Assembly: GCF_020251205.1 (NCBI RefSeq)
Contig: NZ_JAIWYX010000001.1
Span: 1 to 64,000 of the forward strand
Source: Arthrobacter sp. M4
GTDB lineage: Bacteria > Actinomycetota > Actinomycetes > Actinomycetales > Micrococcaceae
Direction: 5' to 3'
DNA length: 64,000 nucleotides
The notes below the pieces were generated by a model. That model ran no database searches, was not told where the DNA came from, and saw only the letters and a list, made by a program, of their open reading frames with translations. The position numbers and the translations under genes were made by a program. Shown in pieces: positions 50,204 to 57,630 of this stretch (positions are counted from its first letter, which is position 1; each line of letters begins with the position of its first letter).

Positions 50204-50686
50204 GTGACCACACCCCGCGTCCACATCGCCACGGACCACGCCGGCATGGAGCTCAGCGCACACTTGGTCAAGCACCTCACAGCCAAGGGCTACGAAGTCA
50301 CTGACCACGGACCCGCGGAATACGACGCCCTGGACGACTACCCCTCCTTCTGCATCAACGCGGCACGGGCCGTGGTCGCGGACCAGGAGGCTGGAGTGCA
50401 CGCCCTCGGCATCGTGCTTGGCGGATCGGGCAATGGCGAACAGATCGCTGCGAACAAGGTCAAGGGCGTCCGCGCAGCCCTCGCTTGGAACCTCTCCACC
50501 GCCCGGCTTGCCCGCGAACACAACGACGCCAACGTAGTAGCCGTGGGCGGCCGCCAGCACACCGTCGAGGAAGCCACAGAGATCATCGAGGCATTCCTGG
50601 CTGAGCCTTTCAGTAACGATGAACGGCACATCCGCCGTATCGGCAAAATCGCAGCCTACGAGACCACCGGCGAGATCATTCCCTAG
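50204..50686 (+). CDS. rpiB: Ribose-5-phosphate isomerase B
   Basis: A 160-residue RpiB interconverting ribose-5-phosphate and ribulose-5-phosphate. It has VHIATDHAGMELSAHLVKHL, YEVTDHGPAEYDALDDYPSFC and the active-site loop LGGSGNGEQIAANKVKGVRA. In this loop serine/glutamate occupy the region that holds the catalytic cysteine of the E. coli enzyme, as in the M. tuberculosis type. The family also has homologues using other aldose phosphates. The GTG start has no clear SD. It is followed by the glycosylase gene 11 bases on. Confidence 0.95.
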   Translation: MTTPRVHIATDHAGMELSAHLVKHLTAKGYEVTDHGPAEYDALDDYPSFCINAARAVVADQEAGVHALGIVLGGSGNGEQIAANKVKGVRAALAWNLSTARLAREHNDANVVAVGGRQHTVEEATEIIEAFLAEPFSNDERHIRRIGKIAAYETTGEIIP

Positions 50687-50697
50687 GTCCCAAGGCA

Positions 50698-51588
50698 ATG
50701 CCTGAAGGCCATTCGATCCATCGGCTCGCTCGGCAGTTCCAGGACGTCTTCGCCGGCGAGAGGCTAGCCGTCAGCAGCCCCCAAGGGCGATTCGCAGAGG
50801 GTGCGGCACTGCTCGACGGCGGCGTCCTCGCCTCCGCGCTGGCACACGGGAAGCAACTCTTCCTGCATTTTTCGCACGGTCTTGTCCTCCATGTCCATCT
50901 GGGGCTCTATGGCGCCTGGGACTTTGGGGGAGATGAACAGTTCGCCGGCGCGTCAAGTATCGGCGCGCCGCGCCGCATTGGCGAACGTGAAGCAGCCAGG
51001 CGGCTGGAGGACAGCCAGTATGCGGGTCCTCCCGAGCCGGTAGGCGCTGTCCGGGTTCGGCTCGTCTCCCGCAACGGTTGGGCTGATCTACGCGGGGCGA
51101 CCACATGCGCAGCAATCACGGAAGCGGAAGCGCGTGCCGTCGTCGGGCGCTTGGGACCCGACCCGCTCCATAACGTTTCGGGCGACCGGGAAGAGTTCAC
51201 ACGGCGGCTGGGCCGCCGGAAAACGACCCTGGCGCTGCTGATGATGGACCAGTCCGTGCTGGCTGGAGTCGGCAACATTTACCGGGCAGAGGTGCTGTTC
51301 CGGCAAGGCCTGGACCCGTGGCTGCCCGGCAACGCCCTCGACGCCGGTACGGCTGGCCGTCTTTGGGACGACACCGTGGCGGCCATGGCGGACGGAGTCC
51401 GCGATGGCCGTATCGTCACGACGCCCGCGTCCTACCGTCAGGAAGGTGCGGCAGCAGCGAACGACGGCGATGTGCCCCATTTCGTCTATAAGCGGCACGG
51501 CATGCCGTGCCTCGTGTGCGGCACGGAAGTCCGCCTGGCGGAGGTTGGCGCCCGGAAACTCTACTGGTGCCCCAACTGCCAGAAGTGA
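50698..51588 (+). CDS. nei: Endonuclease VIII-like DNA glycosylase (Fpg/Nei family)
   Basis: A 296-residue bifunctional glycosylase/AP lyase for oxidised bases. The catalytic N-terminus is MPEGHSIHRLARQFQ (P2, E3 and the H characteristic of the actinobacterial Nei2 group). Then come ALAHGKQLFLHFSHGLVLHVHLGLYG, the H2TH segment with LLMMDQSVLAGVGNIYRAEVLFRQGLDPW, and the C-terminal zinc finger HFVYKRHGMPCLVCGTEV...LYWCPNCQK with all four cysteines. It immediately follows rpiB with an AAGG before the ATG. Confidence 0.94.
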   Translation: MPEGHSIHRLARQFQDVFAGERLAVSSPQGRFAEGAALLDGGVLASALAHGKQLFLHFSHGLVLHVHLGLYGAWDFGGDEQFAGASSIGAPRRIGEREAARRLEDSQYAGPPEPVGAVRVRLVSRNGWADLRGATTCAAITEAEARAVVGRLGPDPLHNVSGDREEFTRRLGRRKTTLALLMMDQSVLAGVGNIYRAEVLFRQGLDPWLPGNALDAGTAGRLWDDTVAAMADGVRDGRIVTTPASYRQEGAAAANDGDVPHFVYKRHGMPCLVCGTEVRLAEVGARKLYWCPNCQK

Positions 51589-51641
51589 GGCTGTCGGTGC
51601 TGGATTTGTGAGGCTCACAGTCTGAGGCCCCAAAGCCCCAC

Positions 51642-51689
51642 CGCGCTGAATGAGCAACGCGCTGAATGACCAGCGCGCTGAATGAGACG
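51642..51689. repeat. Three tandem 16-bp repeats after the nei gene
   Basis: Copies start at 51642, 51658 and 51674, each opening with CGCGCTGAATGA followed by four variable bases. The array lies in the gap between nei and tRNA-Gly. Confidence 0.85.
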
Positions 51690-51748
51690 ACGAAATCACC
51701 CCGACCACTAGGACCGGGGTGTTTCGTAACTTATTTTGTTTTCCGTGG

Positions 51749-51819
51749 AGGGGACGACGGGAATCGAACCCGCGTAATCAGTTTGGAAGACTGAGGCTCT
51801 ACCATTGAGCTACGTCCCC
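51749..51819 (-). tRNA. tRNA-Gly (anticodon TCC)
   Basis: On the minus strand the acceptor GGGGACG pairs with CGTCCCC. The D-arm is GCTCAATGGTAGAGC, the anticodon stem TCAGT/ACTGA encloses CTTCCAA with TCC, and the T-arm is CGGGTTCGATTCCCG. The discriminator is T. Confidence 0.95.
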
Positions 51820-51973
51820 GAGAAGCCGTTCCGCGGCATTGCTTACTCAAAGTAACCGCTGCGGTGGTCTTTCCGGCTGGCTGTGAAGCCGGATATAACT
51901 AAACCTAATGCAGGTGCCAAGTGTCAAATGTGCAATTGGGCGTGCCGTGGCCGTAGACTGTCCTGTGCATTCA

Positions 51974-52048
51974 CGGGGTGTAGCTCAGCTTGGCTAGAGC
52001 GCCTGCTTTGGGAGCAGGAAGTCGCAGGTTCAAATCCTGTCACCCCGA
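51974..52048 (+). tRNA. tRNA-Pro (anticodon TGG)
   Basis: The acceptor CGGGGTG pairs with CACCCCG, the discriminator is A, the anticodon stem CCTGC/GCAGG encloses TTTGGGA with TGG, and the T-arm is GCAGGTTCAAATCCTGT. It lies 64 bases before tig. Confidence 0.96.
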
Positions 52049-52111
52049 CTCTGTGCGACCGTCGAATGCCGACGCCAGAACCCAATCCATACAACCAGGA
52101 GTACTTAGACT

Positions 52112-53515
52112 GTGAAGAGCGCTGTCGAGAACCTCACCGCCACGCGGGTCAAGCTCAACGTTGAGGTTCCCTTCGAGGAACTGAAGCCGAGCATCGACGC
52201 CGCTTACAAGACTGTGGCTTCGCAGATCCAGGTCCCCGGCTTCCGCAAGGGCAAGGTTCCTGCCAAGCTGATCGATCAGCGCGTCGGCCGCGGTTACGTC
52301 CTGGAGACGGCCATCAACGACGGCCTCAACGGCTGGTACCAGTCGGCAGTCCAGGAAACCGGCATTCGCCCGCTGAGCCGCCCCGAGGTCGAGATCACCG
52401 AGGTGCCGGACCCGTCGGCGACGGATGGCGAACTCAAGTTCCAGGTCGAGCTGGACGTCCGTCCCGAGATCGAGCTGCCGGACTACTCCGGCATCAAGGT
52501 GGAGGTCGAGGCTGCAGAGGCTTCCGACGCTGACGTCGAGAAGGCCCTTGACGAGCTGCGCGGCCGTTTCGGAACCCTGAACCCGGCTGACCGCCCCGCC
52601 AAGGACGGCGACTTCCTGACCATCGACATCACCGCGACCATTGACGGTGAAGAGGTTGACTCCGCTGCCGGCTTGTCCTACCAGGTTGGCTCGGGCACCA
52701 TGCTCGATGGCCTCGACGAGGCCGTTACCGGCCTGTCCGTCGACGAGGACGCAATCTTCGACACCACGCTGGTGGGTGGCGAGCACGCAGGCGACGCCGC
52801 ACAGGTCAAGGTTGTTGTGAAGGCTGTCAAGGAGCGCGAGCTGCCTGAGGCTGACGACGACTTCGCCCAGCTGGCTTCCGAATTCGACACTCTGGAGGAG
52901 CTGCGCGCCGACTTGGCGAAGCAGGCCGCCGAGTCCAAGGTTGTGGGTCAGGGTGTTGAGGCCCGCGACAAGGTCCTCGACAAGCTCCTGGAACTCATCG
53001 AGGTACCGATTCCCGAGTCCGTGATCGCCGAGCAGATTGAATCGCACTTCAGCCAGGAAGGCTCCCACGGCGAAGGTGAACACGACACCGAAGAGCACCG
53101 CGCCGAGGTCAAGGCCAACACCGAGCGGGCTTTCCAGAACGAGATCATCCTTGACGCGATCGCCGACAAGGAAGAAGTAGGCGTCAGCCAGAACGAGCTG
53201 ATCGACTACATCGTCACCACCGCCAGCCAGTACGGTATGGATCCCAACCAGTTCGCCCAGATCATTGACCAGAGCGGCCAGGTTCCCATGATGGTTTCCG
53301 AGGTCCGCCGCCGTAAGGCACTCGCAGTGGTGCTCGGCCAGGCTGAGGTTGTGGACACCGAGGGCAACAAGGTCGACCTGAGCGACTTCGTCCGCCCCGC
53401 AGGTGCCGAAGAGCCCGCAGGCGCTGAAGCTCCGGAGGCAGCTGAAGAGGCCGCTTCCGAGGAGTCACCGGCGGTTGCCACCGCCAGCGACGACCCCGCA
53501 GCCGTCAAGTTCTGA
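52112..53515 (+). CDS. tig: Trigger factor (ribosome-associated chaperone)
   Basis: A 467-residue chaperone and peptidyl-prolyl isomerase. The N-terminal ribosome-binding signature is in [19 protein letters not shown], the FKBP-like domain is around residues 150-245 ([43 protein letters not shown]), and the rest is the helical C domain, which ends in an Ala/Glu-rich tail longer than in E. coli. GTG 52112 follows AGGAG. It is followed by a terminator and then clpP1P2-clpX, the usual arrangement of folding and proteolysis genes. Confidence 0.97.
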   Translation: MKSAVENLTATRVKLNVEVPFEELKPSIDAAYKTVASQIQVPGFRKGKVPAKLIDQRVGRGYVLETAINDGLNGWYQSAVQETGIRPLSRPEVEITEVPDPSATDGELKFQVELDVRPEIELPDYSGIKVEVEAAEASDADVEKALDELRGRFGTLNPADRPAKDGDFLTIDITATIDGEEVDSAAGLSYQVGSGTMLDGLDEAVTGLSVDEDAIFDTTLVGGEHAGDAAQVKVVVKAVKERELPEADDDFAQLASEFDTLEELRADLAKQAAESKVVGQGVEARDKVLDKLLELIEVPIPESVIAEQIESHFSQEGSHGEGEHDTEEHRAEVKANTERAFQNEIILDAIADKEEVGVSQNELIDYIVTTASQYGMDPNQFAQIIDQSGQVPMMVSEVRRRKALAVVLGQAEVVDTEGNKVDLSDFVRPAGAEEPAGAEAPEAAEEAASEESPAVATASDDPAAVKF

Positions 53516-53558
53516 TGCCTGTGCCGCGTACAGAACGCGGTCAAATGCAGCCGTGATC

Positions 53559-53592
53559 CAGTGCTCCCTGATCCAACGATCGGGGAGCACTG
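53559..53592 (+). terminator. Hairpin terminator after tig
   Basis: A 15-bp stem with one G-U pair (53559-53573 with 53578-53592) and loop CAAC. Confidence 0.75.
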
Positions 53593-53646
53593 AGTCGTTA
53601 ACAGGCGCTCAGTTTGGCCTCCTCGGCTTGCTGATCCGGAATCCTG

Positions 53647-53660
53647 CGCCGTCAGCGAAC
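53647..53660 (-). promoter_or_regulatory. ClgR-type operator upstream of clpP1
   Basis: The minus strand reads GTTCGC-N5-CGC/GCG (GTTCGCTGACGGCG), matching the GTTCGC-N5-GCG box bound by the actinobacterial Clp activator ClgR. It lies 109 bases upstream of clpP1, where activation of the clpP1P2 operon would be expected. Confidence 0.65.
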
Positions 53661-53768
53661 AGTGCGATTCCGACGAACAAAACACCTCTGAAAACGGTTA
53701 GTGTCCAAGTAGTGAAGTTCAGAAATGGCACTTCAGGATGACACTGTCACCAGCGAGAGGTAATAAAA

Positions 53769-54407
53769 ATGTCACAGTATTCAGAGGCACCGCGGATGGC
53801 CACGGTCGACCCGGCAGCCCAGGACAACTACATCTACAACCGCTTGCTGAAGGAACGGATCATCTGGCTGGGCTCCGAGGTCCGCGACGAGAACGCCAAC
53901 GCCATCTGCTCACAGCTGCTGCTCCTCTCGGCCGAAGATCCCGAGAAGGACATTTATCTGTACATCAACTCGCCGGGCGGTTCCGTTACGGCGGGTATGG
54001 CCATTTATGACACCATGCAGTTCATCCCGAACGACGTCGTCACTGTGGCCACCGGCCTCGCGGCCTCCATGGGCCAGTTCCTGCTGTCCTCGGGCACCAA
54101 AGGCAAACGCTACGCCACTCCCAACGCCCGCATCCTGATGCACCAGCCCTCCGGCGGTATCGGAGGCACCGCGTCGGACATCAAGATCCAGGCCGAACTG
54201 ATCCTGCACATGAAGAAAGTCATGGCTGAGCTGACCGCAGAGCAGACCGGCCAGACCGTTGAACGGATCCTCAAGGACAACGACCGTGACAAGTGGTTCA
54301 CGGCCGCGGAGGCCCTTGACTACGGCTTCTTCGACAAGATCTCGGCCCATGCGGGATCGGTCGCCGGCGGCGGCGGAACGCAGAACGCATCGAACTCGCA
54401 GAAGTAA
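53769..54407 (+). CDS. clpP1: ATP-dependent Clp protease proteolytic subunit 1
   Basis: A 212-residue ClpP. The serine is in [39 protein letters not shown], which also holds the histidine, and the aspartate lies in the [20 protein letters not shown] region. [24 protein letters not shown] is the usual handle. It forms a mixed complex with ClpP2 in actinobacteria. The ATG follows GAGAGGTAAT. It is first in a two-gene operon (40-bp gap to clpP2) and preceded by a ClgR-type box. Confidence 0.97.
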   Translation: MSQYSEAPRMATVDPAAQDNYIYNRLLKERIIWLGSEVRDENANAICSQLLLLSAEDPEKDIYLYINSPGGSVTAGMAIYDTMQFIPNDVVTVATGLAASMGQFLLSSGTKGKRYATPNARILMHQPSGGIGGTASDIKIQAELILHMKKVMAELTAEQTGQTVERILKDNDRDKWFTAAEALDYGFFDKISAHAGSVAGGGGTQNASNSQK

Positions 54408-54446
54408 CCGGCCAACCTTCCACTCTGAGATCAGGAGCAACAAGAC

Positions 54447-55106
54447 ATGAACTACAACTTCGGATGGTCGGCCGGTAATCTCCCGTCAAGCCGCTACGTC
54501 CTGCCCCAGTTCGAGGAACGGACGCCCTACGGCTTCAAGCGCCAGGACCCCTACACCAAGCTGTTCGAGGACCGCATCATCTTCCTGGGCGTGCAGGTTG
54601 ACGATGCGTCTGCCGACGACATCATGGCGCAGCTGCTTGTTCTCGAGTCCACCGATCCGGACCGTGACATTACGCTGTACATCAACTCGCCGGGTGGCTC
54701 GTTTACCGCCATGACCGCCATCTACGACACCATGCAGTACATTCGCCCGGAGATCCAGACCGTCTGCCTGGGACAAGCCGCCAGCGCGGCCGCAGTTCTC
54801 CTCGCGGCCGGTACCCCGGGCAAGCGACTTGCCCTTCCCAACGCCCGGGTGCTGATCCACCAGCCGGCGCTCTCGGGAGGACAGGGCGGCCAGGCATCGG
54901 ACCTCGAAATCCAGGCTGCCGAAGTAATGCGTATGCGGACATGGCTTGAAGACGCGCTTGCCCTGCACTCCGGGCGCACTTCTGAGCAGGTCAACAACGA
55001 CATCGAGCGCGATAAGATCCTTACCGCGGCGGAGGCGCAGGAATACGGGCTGATCGACCAGGTTCTCGATTCCCGGAAGATCAAGCACCAGGCAATCGCC
55101 CGCTAG
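54447..55106 (+). CDS. clpP2: ATP-dependent Clp protease proteolytic subunit 2
   Basis: A 219-residue ClpP. The active serine is in [41 protein letters not shown] with the histidine, and the aspartate in [19 protein letters not shown]. The N-terminal [23 protein letters not shown] resembles actinobacterial ClpP2 propeptide regions. It is co-transcribed with clpP1 and followed 13 bases later by a strong hairpin, so clpX has its own promoter. Confidence 0.97.
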   Translation: MNYNFGWSAGNLPSSRYVLPQFEERTPYGFKRQDPYTKLFEDRIIFLGVQVDDASADDIMAQLLVLESTDPDRDITLYINSPGGSFTAMTAIYDTMQYIRPEIQTVCLGQAASAAAVLLAAGTPGKRLALPNARVLIHQPALSGGQGGQASDLEIQAAEVMRMRTWLEDALALHSGRTSEQVNNDIERDKILTAAEAQEYGLIDQVLDSRKIKHQAIAR

Positions 55107-55119
55107 GAGCACTTACATT

Positions 55120-55155
55120 CACCGGTGTGGTTCAGAAATATGGACCGCACCGGTG
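55120..55155 (+). terminator. Hairpin terminator between clpP2 and clpX
   Basis: A 15-bp stem with two G-U pairs (55120-55134 with 55141-55155) and a 6-base loop, followed by TTCTGT. Confidence 0.75.
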
Positions 55156-55291
55156 TTCTGTATCCACCCCATGGGCCTATTGTGACCTAGAGTGGAACAT
55201 GTCACGCTTGGACGTCCAGCCGCGACCGCCGGCAATTCAAGGGGCGTAGACCGGTGTGCCGGCGCAGGAAGTAGTGAAGGGACTTACACAC

Positions 55292-56578
55292 ATGGCTCGC
55301 ATTGGCGAAAGCACGGATCTGCTGAAGTGTTCTTTTTGTGGAAAGAGCCAGAAGCAGGTGCGGAAGCTGATTGCCGGGCCAGGAGTCTACATTTGTGACG
55401 AATGCATTGAGCTGTGCAACGAGATCATCGAAGAGGAGCTCGCGGAAGTCGCAGACCTCGGCAGCTTCGAACTGCCCAAGCCCCGCGAGATCTTCGACTT
55501 TCTCCAGGAATACGTGATTGGGCAGGAGCCTGCCAAGCGCTCACTCGCCGTCGCCGTCTACAACCACTACAAGCGGATCCAAGCAGGCCACGCGCCAAAG
55601 AGCGGAAACCTTAGCGACGGGCACCACGAGGACGTGGAGATCGCCAAGTCCAACATCCTGCTCATTGGCCCCACAGGTTGTGGCAAGACGTACCTTGCCC
55701 AAACCCTTGCCCGCAGGCTCAACGTCCCGTTCGCCGTCGCCGACGCTACTGCACTGACGGAAGCAGGCTACGTTGGTGAAGACGTCGAAAATATCCTGCT
55801 GAAACTCATCCAAGCTGCGGACTACGACGTAAAAAAGGCCGAGCAGGGCATCATCTATATCGATGAGATCGACAAGATTTCCCGCAAAAGCGAAAACCCG
55901 TCCATAACGCGTGACGTATCCGGCGAGGGCGTTCAGCAGGCATTGCTTAAGATCCTGGAAGGCACGGTGGCTTCCGTCCCGCCGCAGGGAGGCCGCAAGC
56001 ACCCGCACCAGGAATTTATCCAGATCGATACAACAAATGTTCTTTTCATCGTGGCCGGAGCATTCGCTGGGCTGGAGGACATCATCGGTTCGCGGTCCGG
56101 TCGCAAAGGCATCGGTTTTGGGGCCCCGCTGAATGAGGTCAAGGACAATGTCGATTCCTACGGCGAGGTAATGCCCGAGGACCTCTTGAAGTTTGGACTG
56201 ATCCCCGAATTTATCGGCCGACTTCCCGTTATCACAACAGTGTCAAACCTTGACCGCTCGGCACTCATCCAAATCTTGTCCACCCCCAAGAACGCGCTGG
56301 TGAAGCAATACCAGAAGATGTTCCAGCTGGACGGCGTGGAATTGGTTTTCGACGACGAGGCATTAGACGCGATCGCGGACCAGGCCTTGGAACGCGGCAC
56401 CGGGGCTCGTGGCCTGAGGGCCATCATGGAGGAAGTCCTGCTGCCGGTGATGTTTGACCTGCCGAGCCGTGACGACATCGCCAGCGTTGTTATCACCTCC
56501 GATGTGGTCAATAAGAAGGCCCAGCCCACCATGATCGCCCACGAGGTTGTGGCTAAGCGCCGGAATAAGTCCGCCTGA
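55292..56578 (+). CDS. clpX: ATP-dependent Clp protease ATP-binding subunit ClpX
   Basis: A 428-residue AAA+ unfoldase. The N-terminal C4 zinc finger is [30 protein letters not shown]. Walker A is in [18 protein letters not shown], Walker B in [17 protein letters not shown], then arginine-finger and sensor regions such as EFIGRLPVI and [17 protein letters not shown], plus the GFGA loop used to contact ClpP. ATG 55292 follows GAAGGGA at a long spacing; GTG 55256 is an alternative in the same frame. The upstream terminator separates it from clpP1P2. Confidence 0.97.
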   Translation: MARIGESTDLLKCSFCGKSQKQVRKLIAGPGVYICDECIELCNEIIEEELAEVADLGSFELPKPREIFDFLQEYVIGQEPAKRSLAVAVYNHYKRIQAGHAPKSGNLSDGHHEDVEIAKSNILLIGPTGCGKTYLAQTLARRLNVPFAVADATALTEAGYVGEDVENILLKLIQAADYDVKKAEQGIIYIDEIDKISRKSENPSITRDVSGEGVQQALLKILEGTVASVPPQGGRKHPHQEFIQIDTTNVLFIVAGAFAGLEDIIGSRSGRKGIGFGAPLNEVKDNVDSYGEVMPEDLLKFGLIPEFIGRLPVITTVSNLDRSALIQILSTPKNALVKQYQKMFQLDGVELVFDDEALDAIADQALERGTGARGLRAIMEEVLLPVMFDLPSRDDIASVVITSDVVNKKAQPTMIAHEVVAKRRNKSA

Positions 56579-56656
56579 CCTCTGGTTACGGGTAGTGTGC
56601 CGCCCTGGTCAGGGCGCGTGGAAAATGTCTGTACCCAAAAGTTGAGGAGTACTCCT

Positions 56657-57268
56657 GTGTCCGCACCTGCCGACAAAGCAGATTTTTGGTTCGACCCCAT
56701 TTGTCCATTTGCGTGGGTGACATCACGCTGGATCGGGGAAGTTGAAGAAGTCCGCGGCATCCAGACGAAGTGGCACGTCATGAGCCTGTCGGTGCTCAAC
56801 GAAGGCCGTGACCTTCCCGCAGAATACCGCGAAAGGATGGACAACTCCTGGGGCCCGGTGCGTGTGATCATCGCCGCCCAGGAACAGCACGGCGAACAGG
56901 TCGTGAAGCCGCTCTACGACGCGATGGGCGAGCAAATCCACCATCAGGGCAACAAGGACCTCGATTCCGTGATTGCCAAGGCCCTTGCGGAGACGGGGCT
57001 TCCCGCGGAGCTTGCCCGGTTCGCCGACAGCGACGAGTTCGACCAGCAGCTGCGCGCAAGCCACGAGGCCGGCATCTCCCTGGTGGGCCAGGACGTTGGC
57101 ACACCTGTGGTTGCCTTCAACGGCACGGCCTTCTTTGGGCCTGTGCTGACGCGGATTCCGCGGGGTGAAGACGCCGGCCGAATCTGGGACGCTACGGTCT
57201 CGCTCGCTTCCTATCCCCATTTCTTTGAACTGAAGCGTACGCGCACGGAACGGCCGGAATTCAACTAA
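56657..57268 (+). CDS. DsbA-family protein, mycothiol-dependent reductase type, with a single-cysteine active site
   Basis: A 203-residue DsbA-fold protein of the group that includes M. tuberculosis Rv2466c (a mycothiol-dependent reductase). It opens FWFDPICPFAWVTSRWIGEV and continues WHVMSLSVLNEGRDLP, GPVRVIIAAQEQHGEQVVKPLYDAMGEQI and QDVGTPVVAFNGTAFFGPVLTRIPRG. The active-site pair, normally C-P-W-C, is C16-P-F-A19 here, so only one cysteine remains. GTG 56657 follows a GAGGAGT site. It lies 78 bases after clpX and may be co-transcribed with it. Confidence 0.87.
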   Translation: MSAPADKADFWFDPICPFAWVTSRWIGEVEEVRGIQTKWHVMSLSVLNEGRDLPAEYRERMDNSWGPVRVIIAAQEQHGEQVVKPLYDAMGEQIHHQGNKDLDSVIAKALAETGLPAELARFADSDEFDQQLRASHEAGISLVGQDVGTPVVAFNGTAFFGPVLTRIPRGEDAGRIWDATVSLASYPHFFELKRTRTERPEFN

Positions 57269-57286
57269 TCCGGCTCCTTCCGGCCG
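57251..57286 (+). terminator. Hairpin overlapping the end of the DsbA-like gene
   Basis: CGGCCGGAA at 57251-57259 pairs with 57278-57286, spanning the stop codon. No T-run follows, so its terminator function is uncertain. Confidence 0.45.
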
Positions 57287-57565
57287 CCGATTGGCGTGTT
57301 TGGTGGATCCAACGGCTACAAGACAGCCCCGGAGAATTACAGCAGAGTAGTTCTTTCGGGGCTCTTGTGCATCCGAGGGTGCGGGACAACAATGGAATTT
57401 ACCCACTTCGAAAGAAGAGGGACACGGGAACCAAAGATTCTGAGACTAGCAATCAACGCAGCCTTCGGCAAAGTTGAAAGCAGGCTACCGGTGACGAGGT
57501 AGTAAGACCTGAAAGTCTGAGGATTCCGCCAGACTGTCAAGCCGTCACCAGACAGCCGAAAAGTC
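57287..57565. other. AT-richer structured intergenic region, candidate small RNA
   Basis: About 280 bases visibly lower in GC than the genes around them. No convincing ORF: short frames on each strand lack start signals and family resemblance. Several hairpins can be drawn, including AGCCCCG near 57326 with CGGGGCT near 57357, and AGTCT near 57513 with AGACT near 57531. It ends in a strong terminator. A small RNA or a decayed gene are both possible. Confidence 0.4.
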
Positions 57566-57601
57566 GAAGCCCCACCAACGGCAAAACGCTGATGGGGCTT
57601 C
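57566..57601. terminator. Bidirectional terminator, end of valS
   Basis: A long stem (GAAGCCCCA/TGGGGCTTC plus inner CA and CG pairs) with a 6-base loop. The minus strand continues GACTTTT, suiting valS; the plus strand continues CCCCTTT. Confidence 0.8.
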
Positions 57602-57630
57602 CCCTTTGCCCAAAACCAGGCAGATGACTC

